A stretch of DNA of 26,267 nt from Bacillota bacterium. GTDB lineage: Bacteria > Bacillota > Dethiobacteria > DTU022. The stretch spans positions 1 to 26,267 of the forward strand of contig JAAZHP010000016.1 of assembly GCA_012510625.1 (NCBI GenBank), written 5' to 3'. Positions 1 to 8,081 of this stretch are shown here, one piece after another. The notes under the pieces are model-generated. The model was not told the DNA's origin. It worked only from the letters and a program-made list of their open reading frames with translations, and did not search any database. Position numbers and translations under genes: made by a program. Each line of letters starts with the position of its first letter. Position 1 is the first letter of the stretch.

Positions 1-23
1 AGATTTTTGGTACGTTTATCCAT
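1..23 (-). CDS. 5' end of an unidentified gene, possibly an IS transposase (partial)
   Basis: Only the first seven codons are visible, reading M-D-K-R-T-K-N on the minus strand before the window ends. The ATG at 23-21 has a good ribosome binding site, GGAGGTC at 37-31, about nine bases upstream. The leader contains an inverted repeat that includes this ribosome binding site (separate entry). Such a leader, and the abrupt change to repeat DNA on the other side, suggest the end of an insertion sequence, but seven residues cannot identify a family. This is a call on start signals only. Confidence 0.35.
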
Positions 24-30
24 TTTTATC

Positions 31-78
31 GACCTCCGGTATTTTGGGTTTGTCCTAACACCTTTGTACCAGGAGGTC
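31..78 (-). promoter_or_regulatory. Inverted repeat that could mask a ribosome binding site
   Basis: GACCTCCGGTA at 31-41 pairs with TACC-A-GGAGGTC at 67-78, with one bulged A and a loop of 25 bases. In a minus-strand transcript entering from the right, the 3' arm is the GGAGGTC ribosome binding site of the gene starting at 23. A read-through transcript would therefore fold the site into a stem. Some insertion sequences (IS200 is the classical case) use this to silence transposase read-through. The pairing is visible; the function is inferred. Confidence 0.35.
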
Positions 79-177
79 TTTTTATGGTCAAGCCGCATTT
101 AAAGCATTACAGGAATGCTGAGCGAAGTGAAGGATCTCCAAACCGGTCAATGCCCGGCTAATGGTGGTTTTTATATA

Positions 178-291
178 AATCCCCCCGGCCCCCCTTTTGC
201 AAGGGGGAGGGGAGCTTCTTTTCCAAAGGGGAGCGTTCGAGAGCCGCGAGATAAAGTCCCCCTTTTTTTAAAGGGGGATTTAGGGGGATTT
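178..291. repeat. Nested palindromic C5/G5 repeat
   Basis: Two hairpins lie in a row: CCCCCTTTTGCAAGGGGG around 191-208 and CCCCCTTTTTTTAAAGGGGG at 258-277. Outer arms (AAATCCCCCC near 178 and TAGGGGGATTT near 281) can also pair. Related C5-T/A-G5 palindromes recur at 11507-11530, 11602-11625, 12563-12602, 12657-12694 and 17218-17252, so this is a dispersed intergenic repeat family. No transposase accompanies any copy. The stretch from 24 to 418 otherwise holds no convincing gene. Confidence 0.7.
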
Positions 292-316
292 TCCTGCAGC
301 CTTGCCTCGTTTTTGT

Positions 317-345
317 TTGTCCCCTTTGCCTGAATTTGGTATACT
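317..345 (+). promoter_or_regulatory. Predicted sigma-A promoter of the AmmeMemoRadiSam operon
   Basis: A TTGTCC -35-like box (317-322) and a TATACT -10 box (340-345) are separated by 17 bases, and a TG precedes the -10 (TTTGGTATACT). This places a transcription start near 352, about 65 bases before the ATG at 419. Confidence 0.45.
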
Positions 346-418
346 ATTGATATCCTCTCTATACATACTAGCTAGAAGCAGCCTTGCCTAAAATCAAGAA
401 TTACGGGGGTGGATAACC

Positions 419-1801
419 ATGTTGAAAATAGTGGGAATCACCCCGCACCCGCCGCTCATTATTCCGGAGGTGGGCCGGGATGAACTCGTCAGGGTGCGGC
501 AAACCGTTGCCGGGATGGAGCGCCTGAGCCGCCGGATTCGTGAAGCGGCGCCCGGCTGCCTTATCGTCATCACACCGCACGGCCCTCTGATGCGTGAAGG
601 GATCGCGGTGCAGGCAGGGCCGCGGCTCGAAGGCGACTTCGGAGATTTCGGGGCACGCGGGGTGAAAGTCTTCCTGGAAACGGATGCCGCTCTTCTGGAG
701 CAGCTGCAGCGCGAGACCGAAGGTGAGCCGCTGCGCCCGGTAGTCCTTGAGGCCGGGGATCGCCGCCTCCGCCGCAGGATGTTTATCGATCACGGCGCCG
801 CAGTGCCTCTTTACTACCTGCAGCAGGCGGGGGTCTCCGTGCCCGGGCTTCACCTGACTTATACCTTTGCTCCCAGGCGCGATCTTTACCGTTTCGGGCA
901 GGCCTTGCGGCGCGCCATAGAAGCCCGCGGCCTGCCGGCGGCGGTGGTGGCCAGCGGGGATCTATCCCACCGCCTTATCCCGGGCGCGCCGGCCGGTTAC
1001 AGCCCGCGGGGCGCCGAATACGACCGCCTTTTGGTGGAGCTGCTCCGCGAGGGGCGGGTAGAGGAAATCCTGGCTCTGGATGAAGAACTGGTGGAAGAGG
1101 CCGGAGAATGCGCTTATCGTTCCTTTTTAATTGCCCTGGGGACGCTCTCCGGAGAGAGCTTCCGGGCAGAGATTTTCTCTTACGAGGGCCCCTTTGGCGT
1201 AGGCTACCTGGTGGCGGAGCTTCGACCGGCGGCGGCTGAATGGGGAAGCGCACCGGCTGCCGCAGAGGAAAGATCCGGCGAAAAAAAAGATGCGCCGGCT
1301 GATCCGGTAGCGCTGGCCCGGCAGGCGTTGCGCCATTACCTGGAGCACGGGCGCCCTTTGCCGGCGCCTGAACCCCTGCCGGAACTGTTATCTCAGCGGG
1401 CCGGGGCCTTTGTTTCCCTGAAAAAAGGAGGGGAACTGCGCGGCTGTATCGGCACCGTGGAACCGGTTCGTCAAAGCCTGGCCGAAGAGATCATCATGAA
1501 TGCGGTCAGCGCGGGGGTAAGAGATCCCCGCTTTGCCCCGGTGCGCCTTGAAGAAATTGATGAACTTACCTTTTCAGTGGATGTGCTTATGCCCCCCGAA
1601 AAGATTGAGAGTGAAGGGGAGTTGGATCCTGCCAGATACGGGGTGATTGTGCGCAGCGGACATCGCAGCGGCCTGCTGCTGCCCGACCTCGAAGGGATCG
1701 ATACGGCTGCCGAGCAGATCGCCATCGCCCGCCGCAAGGCCGGTATCGGTCCCCATGAACCTGTCGAGCTCTACCGCTTTGAGGTCCGCCGCTACAGCTA
1801 A
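419..1801 (+). CDS. amrA: AmmeMemoRadiSam system protein A (LigB/Memo-like domain fused to AMMECR1)
   Basis: A 460-residue two-domain protein. Residues 1-270 resemble class III extradiol dioxygenase (LigB)/Memo proteins, with candidate metal-site histidines H10 (THP-type H-P-P), H54 (TPHGP), H125 (DHG) and H184 (SGDLSH). A charged, Ala-rich linker (about 271-297) leads to an AMMECR1 domain (about 298-460) with its hallmark GCIGT (342-346) and the RDPRFAPV segment. The ATG has a GGGGGTGG ribosome binding site at 405-412. The radical SAM partner starts 35 bases downstream, which matches the known AmmeMemoRadiSam trio in which Memo-like, AMMECR1 and radical SAM parts occur together. The system is widely conserved, but I know of no settled reaction for it in bacteria. 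The domain call is secure; the function is not. Confidence 0.88.
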   Translation: MLKIVGITPHPPLIIPEVGRDELVRVRQTVAGMERLSRRIREAAPGCLIVITPHGPLMREGIAVQAGPRLEGDFGDFGARGVKVFLETDAALLEQLQRETEGEPLRPVVLEAGDRRLRRRMFIDHGAAVPLYYLQQAGVSVPGLHLTYTFAPRRDLYRFGQALRRAIEARGLPAAVVASGDLSHRLIPGAPAGYSPRGAEYDRLLVELLREGRVEEILALDEELVEEAGECAYRSFLIALGTLSGESFRAEIFSYEGPFGVGYLVAELRPAAAEWGSAPAAAEERSGEKKDAPADPVALARQALRHYLEHGRPLPAPEPLPELLSQRAGAFVSLKKGGELRGCIGTVEPVRQSLAEEIIMNAVSAGVRDPRFAPVRLEEIDELTFSVDVLMPPEKIESEGELDPARYGVIVRSGHRSGLLLPDLEGIDTAAEQIAIARRKAGIGPHEPVELYRFEVRRYS

Positions 1802-1836
1802 GATAATATTTAGAAACGTACTCAAGGTAGCTGAAC

Positions 1837-2856
1837 ATGAGAAAACAGGCCCTTTTTTATACTAAAGAAAAAGACAAGATTCGCTGCCTGCTCTGCCCGC
1901 GGCACTGCCTGCTCATGGAGGGAGAAGAGGGCTTCTGCGGGGTGCGCCGGGCGTCAGGCGGCGAGCTCTATACTGAGAACTACGCCCTCTGTGCCGCGCT
2001 GCACTGGGACCCCGTAGAAAAAAAGCCGCTCTATCATTTCTATCCCGGCCGGCAGATCCTTTCCCTGGGCACTTACGGGTGCAACCTGCGCTGCAGCTTT
2101 TGCCAAAACTGGTCCCTGGCGCGAGGCAAACCGGATGCCGGGGCTGAAGTGTTTACTCCCGAACAGGTACTGGCCATACTGCAGCATGAAGGCAGCACCG
2201 CAGATGTTCTCGGCGTAGCCTATACCTACAACGAACCGGTTGTCTGGTACGAGTTTGTCCTTGATACCGCCAGGCTGCTCCACGAGCACGGCTACCGCAA
2301 CGTCCTCGTTACCAACGGCTTTATCTCCCGCAGGGCGCTGCGGGAGCTTTTACCCTATATCGACGCATTAAATATTGATGTCAAGGCCTTCAGCGATTCT
2401 TTCTATAAGAAATACTGCCACGGCATGCGCCGCCCGGTCCTGGAGGCGGTGGAGCTGGCCGCATCCACGGCCCATGTCGAGATCACCTGCCTGCTTATTC
2501 CCACTCTCAATGACAGCCCTGAAGAGCTGGAGCTGTTAACCGGCTGGCTGGCCGGGGTTAACCCCGATCTGCCGCTTCATTTTTCCCGTTATTTTCCGCA
2601 GTACCGGATGGAGCTGCCGCCGACGCCCCTGGAAACCATGAAAGCAGCCCGCGAGATCGCCTTGAAGAAACTGCGCTACGTCTATCTTGGCAATGTCGAT
2701 CTTCCTGGCGGTTCCGATACCTTTTGTCCCCAATGCGGCGCTCTTTTGATCACCCGCCGCTATTACCAGACCCGGATCGTCCGCCTTGCCGGCAACCGCT
2801 GCCTGGATTGCGGATCTCAGATTAACATCATTGCCGGGCAAGACGGAAAAGCATGA
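1837..2856 (+). CDS. amrS: AmmeMemoRadiSam system radical SAM enzyme
   Basis: A 339-residue radical SAM protein of the PflA-like AmrS group. The [4Fe-4S]/SAM motif C-x3-C-x2-C is at C82, C86 and C89 (GCNLRCSFCQNW). It is preceded by a conserved cysteine set (C17, C20, C24, C34) and followed by a C-terminal zinc-ribbon-like set C297-x2-C300 and C322-x2-C325. The TYNEP segment (130-134) and TNGF (159-162) are typical of this family. It follows the AMMECR1 fusion gene on the same strand and is almost certainly co-transcribed. The ribosome binding site before ATG 1837 is weak (AAGGTAG), which fits translation after an upstream gene. The substrate is unknown; from context it probably acts with the protein encoded just upstream. 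Confidence 0.88.
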   Translation: MRKQALFYTKEKDKIRCLLCPRHCLLMEGEEGFCGVRRASGGELYTENYALCAALHWDPVEKKPLYHFYPGRQILSLGTYGCNLRCSFCQNWSLARGKPDAGAEVFTPEQVLAILQHEGSTADVLGVAYTYNEPVVWYEFVLDTARLLHEHGYRNVLVTNGFISRRALRELLPYIDALNIDVKAFSDSFYKKYCHGMRRPVLEAVELAASTAHVEITCLLIPTLNDSPEELELLTGWLAGVNPDLPLHFSRYFPQYRMELPPTPLETMKAAREIALKKLRYVYLGNVDLPGGSDTFCPQCGALLITRRYYQTRIVRLAGNRCLDCGSQINIIAGQDGKA

Positions 2857-2890
2857 ACCGGCGGCCCTGCCTCATACTATCATTAAAGCA

Positions 2891-2929
2891 AGTTAGTTAA
2901 TTCGGTGCCTGGCACCTAATTAACTAACT
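2891..2929. repeat. 39-bp near-perfect palindrome
   Basis: Two 19-base arms around a single central T match with one mismatch (C2903 against T2917). The core is GGTGCC-T-GGCACC, flanked by AATT and AGTTAGTT-type arms. It lies between the radical SAM gene and the symporter gene. There is no run of T after it on either strand, so it is not a canonical intrinsic terminator. It may be a mobile palindromic repeat or a protein site. Confidence 0.75.
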
Positions 2930-2948
2930 GTTTGAAGCGGCGGGGGGT

Positions 2949-4310
2949 ATGATTGTGGATATCATCAAATTGGCCGGCGGTAAAGTTTTGGCCGCCCTCT
3001 ACTGGTTTGGCGGATGGCCTGCCGCCGTGCTTCTGGTGCTGGCCGGGCTCTATCTTACCGTGCGCAGCGGATTTCTGGCGCAGCGGCGTCTCTTCCCCGT
3101 ATTTCGACTGACGCTGGGGAGCTTGTTCAAATCAGGGCGGGGGAGGAAGCACGCTGCGTCCGGAGATATTTCTCCCTTTCAGGCATTGACCACCGCCCTG
3201 GCGGCAACAGTGGGGACAGGGAACATTGCCGGGGTAGCCACCGCCATCACCCTGGGCGGCCCCGGCGCCATCTTCTGGATGTGGGTTTCCGCTTTTTTGG
3301 GGATGACCACCAAGTTTGCCGAGATTGCCCTGGCGGTGCGCTACCGGGTCCGATCCTCCGGCAAGACCTTTGCCGGCGGTCCTATGTATACCTTGAAATA
3401 TGGACTGGGACGTCCCGGGCTGGGCCTGGCTTACGCATTTTTCGGGGCTACAGCCGCCTTCGGCATCGGCAACATGGTTCAGGCAAACTCCGTGGCCTCA
3501 GTTCTAGAGACGGCGTTTGGAGTCACTCCACTGCACAGCGGCATCCTTATGGCGCTGCTGGTAGCCCTGGTCATTCTGGGGGGGATCCGCCGCATCGGGA
3601 ATATTACCGAAAAGCTGGTTCCCCTGATGGCCCTTCTATATATCGGCGGCGCCCTGGCTGTCCTGATCCTTTGCTACCGGAATATCGGGCCCGCCCTGGC
3701 TGAAATTGTTGGCAGCGCTTTCACCGGCCGGGCCGCGGCCGGCGGCTTTGCCGGCGCCGGGGTGCTCCAGTCGATCCGCTACGGGATTACCCGCGGCGTC
3801 TTCAGCAATGAAGCCGGTTTGGGAAGCGCCTCGATAGCCCATGCCGCTGCGGCAACCGACCATCCTGTCCGCCAAGGCCTCTGGGGGATCGTGGAGGTAT
3901 TTATCGACACCCACGTCATCTGCACGCTGACGGCGCTGGTCCTTCTCGTTAGCGGCGCCTGGACCGGGCCACTCGAAGGAGCTTCCATGACCTCGGCGGC
4001 GTTCAACTTCATTCTGCCCGGGACCGGCAATTTCATTGTGGCCACGTCGCTGGTTCTATTTGCCTTTTCAACACTCCTATCCTGGTCCTATTACGGAGAG
4101 CAGTGCTTTGAATTTATTCTGGGGGGCGGGCGCTACTTTTACCGGTTGCTCTGGACGATAGGGATAATTGCCGGGGCTGTTGGCGGCCTCCGCCCGGTCT
4201 GGGCCCTGGCCGATTCTCTGAATGCGCTGATGGCTGTGCCCAACCTCATCGGGCTGCTCGGCTTGAACAGCTTGTTTCTTAAGCTTAACCGCGAGTTCTG
4301 GAAAAAATAA
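2949..4310 (+). CDS. Sodium:alanine/glycine symporter (AGCS family)
   Basis: A 453-residue integral membrane protein with about ten hydrophobic helices, full length for the alanine or glycine:cation symporter family. The family signature GDISPFQALTTALAATVGTG (residues about 72-91), followed by NIAGVATA, is intact, as are GGPMYTLK and SNEAGLGSA further on. It would import alanine or glycine with sodium across the cytoplasmic membrane. It stands alone between a palindrome and the cdaA operon. No riboswitch or T-box is visible in the 92 bases upstream. The ATG at 2949 follows GGCGGGGGGT, an acceptable ribosome binding site. The exact amino acid cannot be read from the sequence. Confidence 0.93.
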   Translation: MIVDIIKLAGGKVLAALYWFGGWPAAVLLVLAGLYLTVRSGFLAQRRLFPVFRLTLGSLFKSGRGRKHAASGDISPFQALTTALAATVGTGNIAGVATAITLGGPGAIFWMWVSAFLGMTTKFAEIALAVRYRVRSSGKTFAGGPMYTLKYGLGRPGLGLAYAFFGATAAFGIGNMVQANSVASVLETAFGVTPLHSGILMALLVALVILGGIRRIGNITEKLVPLMALLYIGGALAVLILCYRNIGPALAEIVGSAFTGRAAAGGFAGAGVLQSIRYGITRGVFSNEAGLGSASIAHAAAATDHPVRQGLWGIVEVFIDTHVICTLTALVLLVSGAWTGPLEGASMTSAAFNFILPGTGNFIVATSLVLFAFSTLLSWSYYGEQCFEFILGGGRYFYRLLWTIGIIAGAVGGLRPVWALADSLNALMAVPNLIGLLGLNSLFLKLNREFWKK

Positions 4311-4366
4311 TTTCCGCCGCGCAGGGTTTTGCGTTTATCCCGTTGAAGGGATTTGCCTGCCACAGG

Positions 4367-4396
4367 GCGAATTAGCTATGGAGCGATTTAGCTTAT
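4367..4396 (+). repeat. Short imperfect direct repeat upstream of cdaA
   Basis: GCGAATTAGCTATG (4367-4380) is followed two bases later by GCGATTTAGCTTATG (4383-4397). The spacing is about one and a half helical turns. It lies in the likely promoter region of cdaA, where TTGCCT at 4353-4358 is a weak -35 candidate. It could be a paired regulator site, but there is no independent support. Confidence 0.3.
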
Positions 4397-4430
4397 GTAA
4401 CCTGCTTTCTAAAGAGGGATCAACTTAAAA

Positions 4431-5270
4431 GTGGCCATCTGGGATCGCATCGTCACGGCAATTCTCCAGCTGAATATAGATTATCTTGACATCATCGATA
4501 TTATAATTGTCTCTTATGTATTTTACCGCCTCATCCTGCTCATCCGCGGCACAAGGGCGGAGCAGTTGATCAAGGGGCTGGCGATCCTGCTGCTGGCCAT
4601 GGTTGTCAGTGACAAGGTCGGCCTGAACACTTTGAACTGGATCCTGGAGAAGGTGATGACGGTGGGGTTGATTGCCATCCCCATCGTCTTTCAGCCTGAA
4701 CTGCGCCGCGCCCTGGAGCAGCTCGGGCGGGGCAAAATTTTTAAAAGCGGCTACTGGAACTGGGATCCCCGCGAATTTGATTACTTTCTCGAAGAGATTA
4801 CCAAGGCCGTGCCCGCCCTGGTAAAGAAGCGCATCGGGGCGCTCATTGTTATCGAGCGGGATACCGGCCTGAAGGACTGGGTGGAAACAGGGATTGCCGT
4901 TGACGGGCTTGTTACCGCCGAGCTGCTGATCAATATCTTTTTTCCGCGCAGCCCTCTTCACGACGGGGCTGTGATCATCCGCGGCAACAAAATTCTCGCC
5001 GCCGGGTGCTATCTTCCCCTGACTGATGATCCCAATCTGAACAAGGAACTGGGCACAAGGCACCGGGCCGGGCTCGGCATTACCGAGCAATCCGACGCGG
5101 TGGCGATAATCGTTTCTGAAGAGACCGGCATCGTCTCCGTAGCCCAAAACGGCATTCTGACCCGCTACCTTGATGAGAAGAAGCTGCGCAATGTGCTCAT
5201 CGAGCTTTGCGCCCCGGCAAAGAGCGAAGGCATAAATTTGAACTTTTGGCCCTGGAGGAATAACAAATAG
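4431..5270 (+). CDS. cdaA: Diadenylate cyclase CdaA (c-di-AMP synthase)
   Basis: A 279-residue membrane-anchored cyclase that condenses two ATP into cyclic di-AMP. Three hydrophobic segments fill residues about 15-85. The DAC (DisA_N) domain follows, with the catalytic DGA motif at 178-180 (SPLHDGAVII) and the R-H-R motif at 220-222 (GTRHRAGLG). The length matches Bacillus CdaA (about 273 residues). The start is GTG with a rather distant GAGGGATC upstream. The gene is followed at once by cdaR and then glmM, the conserved Firmicutes arrangement in which CdaR and GlmM both modulate CdaA activity. c-di-AMP controls potassium and osmolyte uptake and is usually essential in this phylum. Confidence 0.96.
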   Translation: MAIWDRIVTAILQLNIDYLDIIDIIIVSYVFYRLILLIRGTRAEQLIKGLAILLLAMVVSDKVGLNTLNWILEKVMTVGLIAIPIVFQPELRRALEQLGRGKIFKSGYWNWDPREFDYFLEEITKAVPALVKKRIGALIVIERDTGLKDWVETGIAVDGLVTAELLINIFFPRSPLHDGAVIIRGNKILAAGCYLPLTDDPNLNKELGTRHRAGLGITEQSDAVAIIVSEETGIVSVAQNGILTRYLDEKKLRNVLIELCAPAKSEGINLNFWPWRNNK

Positions 5271-5272
5271 CG

Positions 5273-5959
5273 ATGGCCAAGTTGCTAAGCAGCCAAAATA
5301 TATCCCGCATCCTTGCCGTGTTTTTAGCGGTGATCCTGTGGCTTTTTGTTACCGGCGACAATATCACCCGGACCACGCCGGTGCGCAAAATCATAACAGA
5401 TGTTCCCTTAAGTTATGAGAATCTTCAGCCGGGAATGGCCGTGGTGAAGATGCCCCAGACCGTGGATATGACCCTGGAAGGGGTGCCCGGGGCTTTTGAT
5501 GAACTTCTGGGAAGTGATCTCGAGGCTTATCTTGATTTATCCGGTCTGGGAGCGGGCACACACCAGGTGCAGGTCCGGGGGAAGGCGCCCCACGGCCTGA
5601 CCCTGATCTCGCTGGCTCCCCGGCAGGTTGAGGTAGTCGTCGAAGAGCTTCAAACGGAGCTGTTTCCTGTTGAACTCGAGTTCTCCGGCGACCCCGCTCC
5701 TGGTTGGAGCAGGCAGAGCTGCTCTTACCACCCGCAGCAGGTCCGGCTGGAGGCGGTGCCCTCGGTTCTGGAAGAGGTTGCCCGGGTGGTTGTTTATGTT
5801 GACCTGAGCGGGAGGCACAATCTCTTTGAAACCGAGCTGACTCCGCTGCTTTACAACGCTTCCGGCGAGGAAATTAGCGGGGTGAAGGTAACACCTCAGA
5901 AAATTACAGTCACCGTTCAACTCGGCCGGACCGGCGACAGCGACGCATCTTCACCGTAG
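5273..5959 (+). CDS. cdaR: CdaR, YbbR-domain regulator of CdaA
   Basis: A 228-residue protein with one N-terminal membrane helix (about residues 9-27, followed by TGDN) and an extracytoplasmic part. The outer part reads as two YbbR repeats, about 33-120 and 121-218. Bacillus CdaR has four YbbR repeats and about 480 residues, so this is a short version. It starts two bases after the cdaA stop. A GGAGGAAT sequence lies inside the end of cdaA, somewhat far from the ATG, so translational coupling is likely. Its role is to bind and tune the cyclase at the membrane. Confidence 0.9.
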   Translation: MAKLLSSQNISRILAVFLAVILWLFVTGDNITRTTPVRKIITDVPLSYENLQPGMAVVKMPQTVDMTLEGVPGAFDELLGSDLEAYLDLSGLGAGTHQVQVRGKAPHGLTLISLAPRQVEVVVEELQTELFPVELEFSGDPAPGWSRQSCSYHPQQVRLEAVPSVLEEVARVVVYVDLSGRHNLFETELTPLLYNASGEEISGVKVTPQKITVTVQLGRTGDSDASSP

Positions 5960-6072
5960 AACAAAGCGGGCCGCAGGTTGACCTGCCGGATTAAATGGCG
6001 TGAGGCCGGGTCGACCTTTTGCCGGCACCGTGAAATCCATGATTTGCTATAATGAGTAAGGGAGGTAGGCGC

Positions 6073-7422
6073 TTGAAAAAACTGTTTGGCACCGATGGAA
6101 TCCGCGGGGTGGCCAACCGGGAATTAACGCCCGAACTGGCCTTGCGGATAGGAAAGATTACTGCCTCCCTGCTGGGGAGAGGTGAAAAGCAGCCTCTTAT
6201 TTTAATCGGGCGCGATACCCGGCTATCAGGCGCCATGCTCGAAGGGTCCCTTGTTGCCGGGATTGCTTCGGCCGGCGCAACGGCTCGTCTCCTGGGAATT
6301 GCTCCCACACCGGCAGTTGCTTATCTGACCCGCTCGCTGCAGGCGGCCGCCGGGATCGTAATTTCAGCCTCACATAACCCTATTGAAGACAACGGCTTGA
6401 AAATATTTAACCGGGAGGGCCTGAAGCTGCCCGATGAGCTGGAAAGAGAGATTGAAAGGATCTATTTCCATTACGATGAACTTGGCGCCGGCTTGCCGCG
6501 CCCTGAAGGGACTGCCGTGGGCGGTGTTCAACATGACGGAGAGCTTCTTGAAAGCTATCTGCAGTATCTTAAGAGCACCGCTGCTTCACTTGAAGGGCTG
6601 CGCCTGGTAGTGGATTGCGGCCACGGCGCCGCCTGCTACTCTGCCCGGGTACTGCTGGAGCAGCTGGGGGCTGAAGTAGTGATAATGCACGGGGAAGCCG
6701 ACGGCGGGCGGATTAATGTCCATTGCGGCGCTACCGATACCGCCGCGCTGCAGCGCGAGGTGGTGCGCCGCGGCGCCGGGGCCGGGCTGGCTTTTGACGG
6801 TGACGCCGACCGCCTCATCGCTGTTGACGAGAAAGGCTCCGTGGTTGACGGCGATGCCATCTTGGCTATCTGTGCCATCAACATGGTCCGCCGGGGCCGG
6901 CTGCAGAAAAACACCCTGGTGGCCACGGTGATGAGCAACGGCGGCCTGGATCTGCTGGGAGAAAAGCAAGGTTTCAGGCTGCGCCGCACTGCGGTGGGCG
7001 ACCGTTATGTCCTGGAAGAGATGCTCGCCGGGGGCTATAACCTGGGTGGTGAACAGTCGGGCCATATCATCTTCCTCGACCACGCCACCACCGGCGACGG
7101 GTTGCTTACTGCGCTGCAGCTTCTCTCCATTGTGCGCGAAACAGGCCGTCCGCTGTCCGAGCTGGCCGGCCAGCTTGAGAGGCTGCCCCAGGTTCTTTAC
7201 AGCCATCCCGTCGCTTCGAAAGAAGGATGGGATAGCAATAGGGTCATAAGCTCGGCTATTGAAAGCCTGCGCGGCAGGCTGGGCCGCCACAGCCGGGTTC
7301 TTGTCCGTCCCTCGGGGACTGAACCGCTCATCCGGATCATGCTTGAAGCCCCTCTTCCCGAAGATAAACTCTGGGATGAAGCCCGCAACCTGGCCGAAAT
7401 CATTGCCCGGGAACAGGGCTAA
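6073..7422 (+). CDS. glmM: Phosphoglucosamine mutase
   Basis: GlmM interconverts glucosamine-6-phosphate and glucosamine-1-phosphate for UDP-GlcNAc and peptidoglycan synthesis. All hallmarks are present: FGTDGIRG at the N-terminus, the phosphoserine loop SASHNP with active-site Ser100, the magnesium loop DGDADR, the sugar-binding GGEQSGH and the phosphate-binding RPSGTEP. I chose TTG 6073, which gives 449 residues like Bacillus GlmM. GGGAGGT lies seven to eight bases before it, and the protein then begins MKKLFGTDG. An in-frame ATG at 6052 would add seven residues encoded by the ribosome binding site itself and is unlikely. It is the third gene of the cdaA operon, about 110 bases after cdaR. 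Confidence 0.96.
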   Translation: MKKLFGTDGIRGVANRELTPELALRIGKITASLLGRGEKQPLILIGRDTRLSGAMLEGSLVAGIASAGATARLLGIAPTPAVAYLTRSLQAAAGIVISASHNPIEDNGLKIFNREGLKLPDELEREIERIYFHYDELGAGLPRPEGTAVGGVQHDGELLESYLQYLKSTAASLEGLRLVVDCGHGAACYSARVLLEQLGAEVVIMHGEADGGRINVHCGATDTAALQREVVRRGAGAGLAFDGDADRLIAVDEKGSVVDGDAILAICAINMVRRGRLQKNTLVATVMSNGGLDLLGEKQGFRLRRTAVGDRYVLEEMLAGGYNLGGEQSGHIIFLDHATTGDGLLTALQLLSIVRETGRPLSELAGQLERLPQVLYSHPVASKEGWDSNRVISSAIESLRGRLGRHSRVLVRPSGTEPLIRIMLEAPLPEDKLWDEARNLAEIIAREQG

Positions 7423-7467
7423 CCCCTGTTTATTTACTCAAAACATTTAAAATAATAGCGATAAGTC

Positions 7468-7496
7468 TCCACATTCTGTCCAAATAACGTTATAAT
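7468..7496 (+). promoter_or_regulatory. Predicted promoter of the diaphorase operon
   Basis: TCCACA (7468-7473) and a perfect TATAAT (7491-7496) are separated by 17 bases. Transcription would begin near 7503, which supports translation from TTG 7548 rather than from ATG 7515, since the latter would leave a leader of only about 12 bases with no ribosome binding site. Confidence 0.55.
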
Positions 7497-7547
7497 AAGA
7501 TTGTTCATGCCGGAATGCCGTCTATTCATGTGAAAAGGGGTGTTTTT

Positions 7548-8081
7548 TTGCCGCTGCTCGAAGGTGAAGAGGAACTTATCCGGAAAAGCGTGTCCGGGGT
7601 ATTGCAAGAGTATGAGGCGGCGCAGGAAAACCTGATTCCCATCTTGCTGCAGGTGCAGGAGATGCTCGGCTACCTTCCCGGCCCGGCCATGGAGCAGATC
7701 GCCGCCGCTCTCAAAATACCCGCAGTTGATGTTTACGGCCTGGCCACATTCTACAATCAATTCCGCCTGCATCCGCCCGGCAAACACCAGCTCAAGGTCT
7801 GCATGGGCACCGCCTGCTACATGGTCGGCGGGCGCATTGCCCTGGAATGTTTTGAGAGAAGGCTCGGGATAAAGGAAGGGGAGACCACACCCGGCCGGGA
7901 ATTCAGCCTGGAGCGCGTGGCCTGCGTGGGCTGCTGCACCATGGCCCCCGTTGTTGTTGTTGATGAGCAGGTCGAGGGGAAGGTGACCCCGACCCGGGTG
8001 GACGGTATCCTGCTCTCTTTTGAAAAACCTGCAGCGCCGGGGGCAGAAGCGGCGGGGCAGAAGGGAGAAGACGCTTCATGA
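7548..8081 (+). CDS. NuoE/HoxE-type thioredoxin-like [2Fe-2S] subunit
   Basis: A 177-residue electron-transfer subunit of the NuoE/HydC/HoxE family. The four [2Fe-2S] ligands are C85-x4-C90 (CMGTAC) and C126-x3-C130 (CVGCC), with the conserved ATFYNQF segment near 66-72. I prefer TTG 7548 because AAAAGGGG precedes it at a proper distance; ATG 7515, in the same frame, adds 11 residues but has no ribosome binding site. Its stop overlaps the start of the next gene (ATGA at 8078-8081), so the two are translationally coupled. In such complexes this subunit sits beside the flavin subunit and passes or bifurcates electrons from NADH. Confidence 0.9.
   Translation: MPLLEGEEELIRKSVSGVLQEYEAAQENLIPILLQVQEMLGYLPGPAMEQIAAALKIPAVDVYGLATFYNQFRLHPPGKHQLKVCMGTACYMVGGRIALECFERRLGIKEGETTPGREFSLERVACVGCCTMAPVVVVDEQVEGKVTPTRVDGILLSFEKPAAPGAEAAGQKGEDAS

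Noticed and set aside
115..333. A 72-codon open frame at the left end
   Set aside because: It runs through the C5/G5 palindromic repeat (Pro/Gly-rich low-complexity product) and has no start signal.
4311..4430. A riboswitch upstream of cdaA
   Set aside because: No conserved c-di-AMP (ydaO) or other riboswitch core could be recognised; only a short direct repeat is present.
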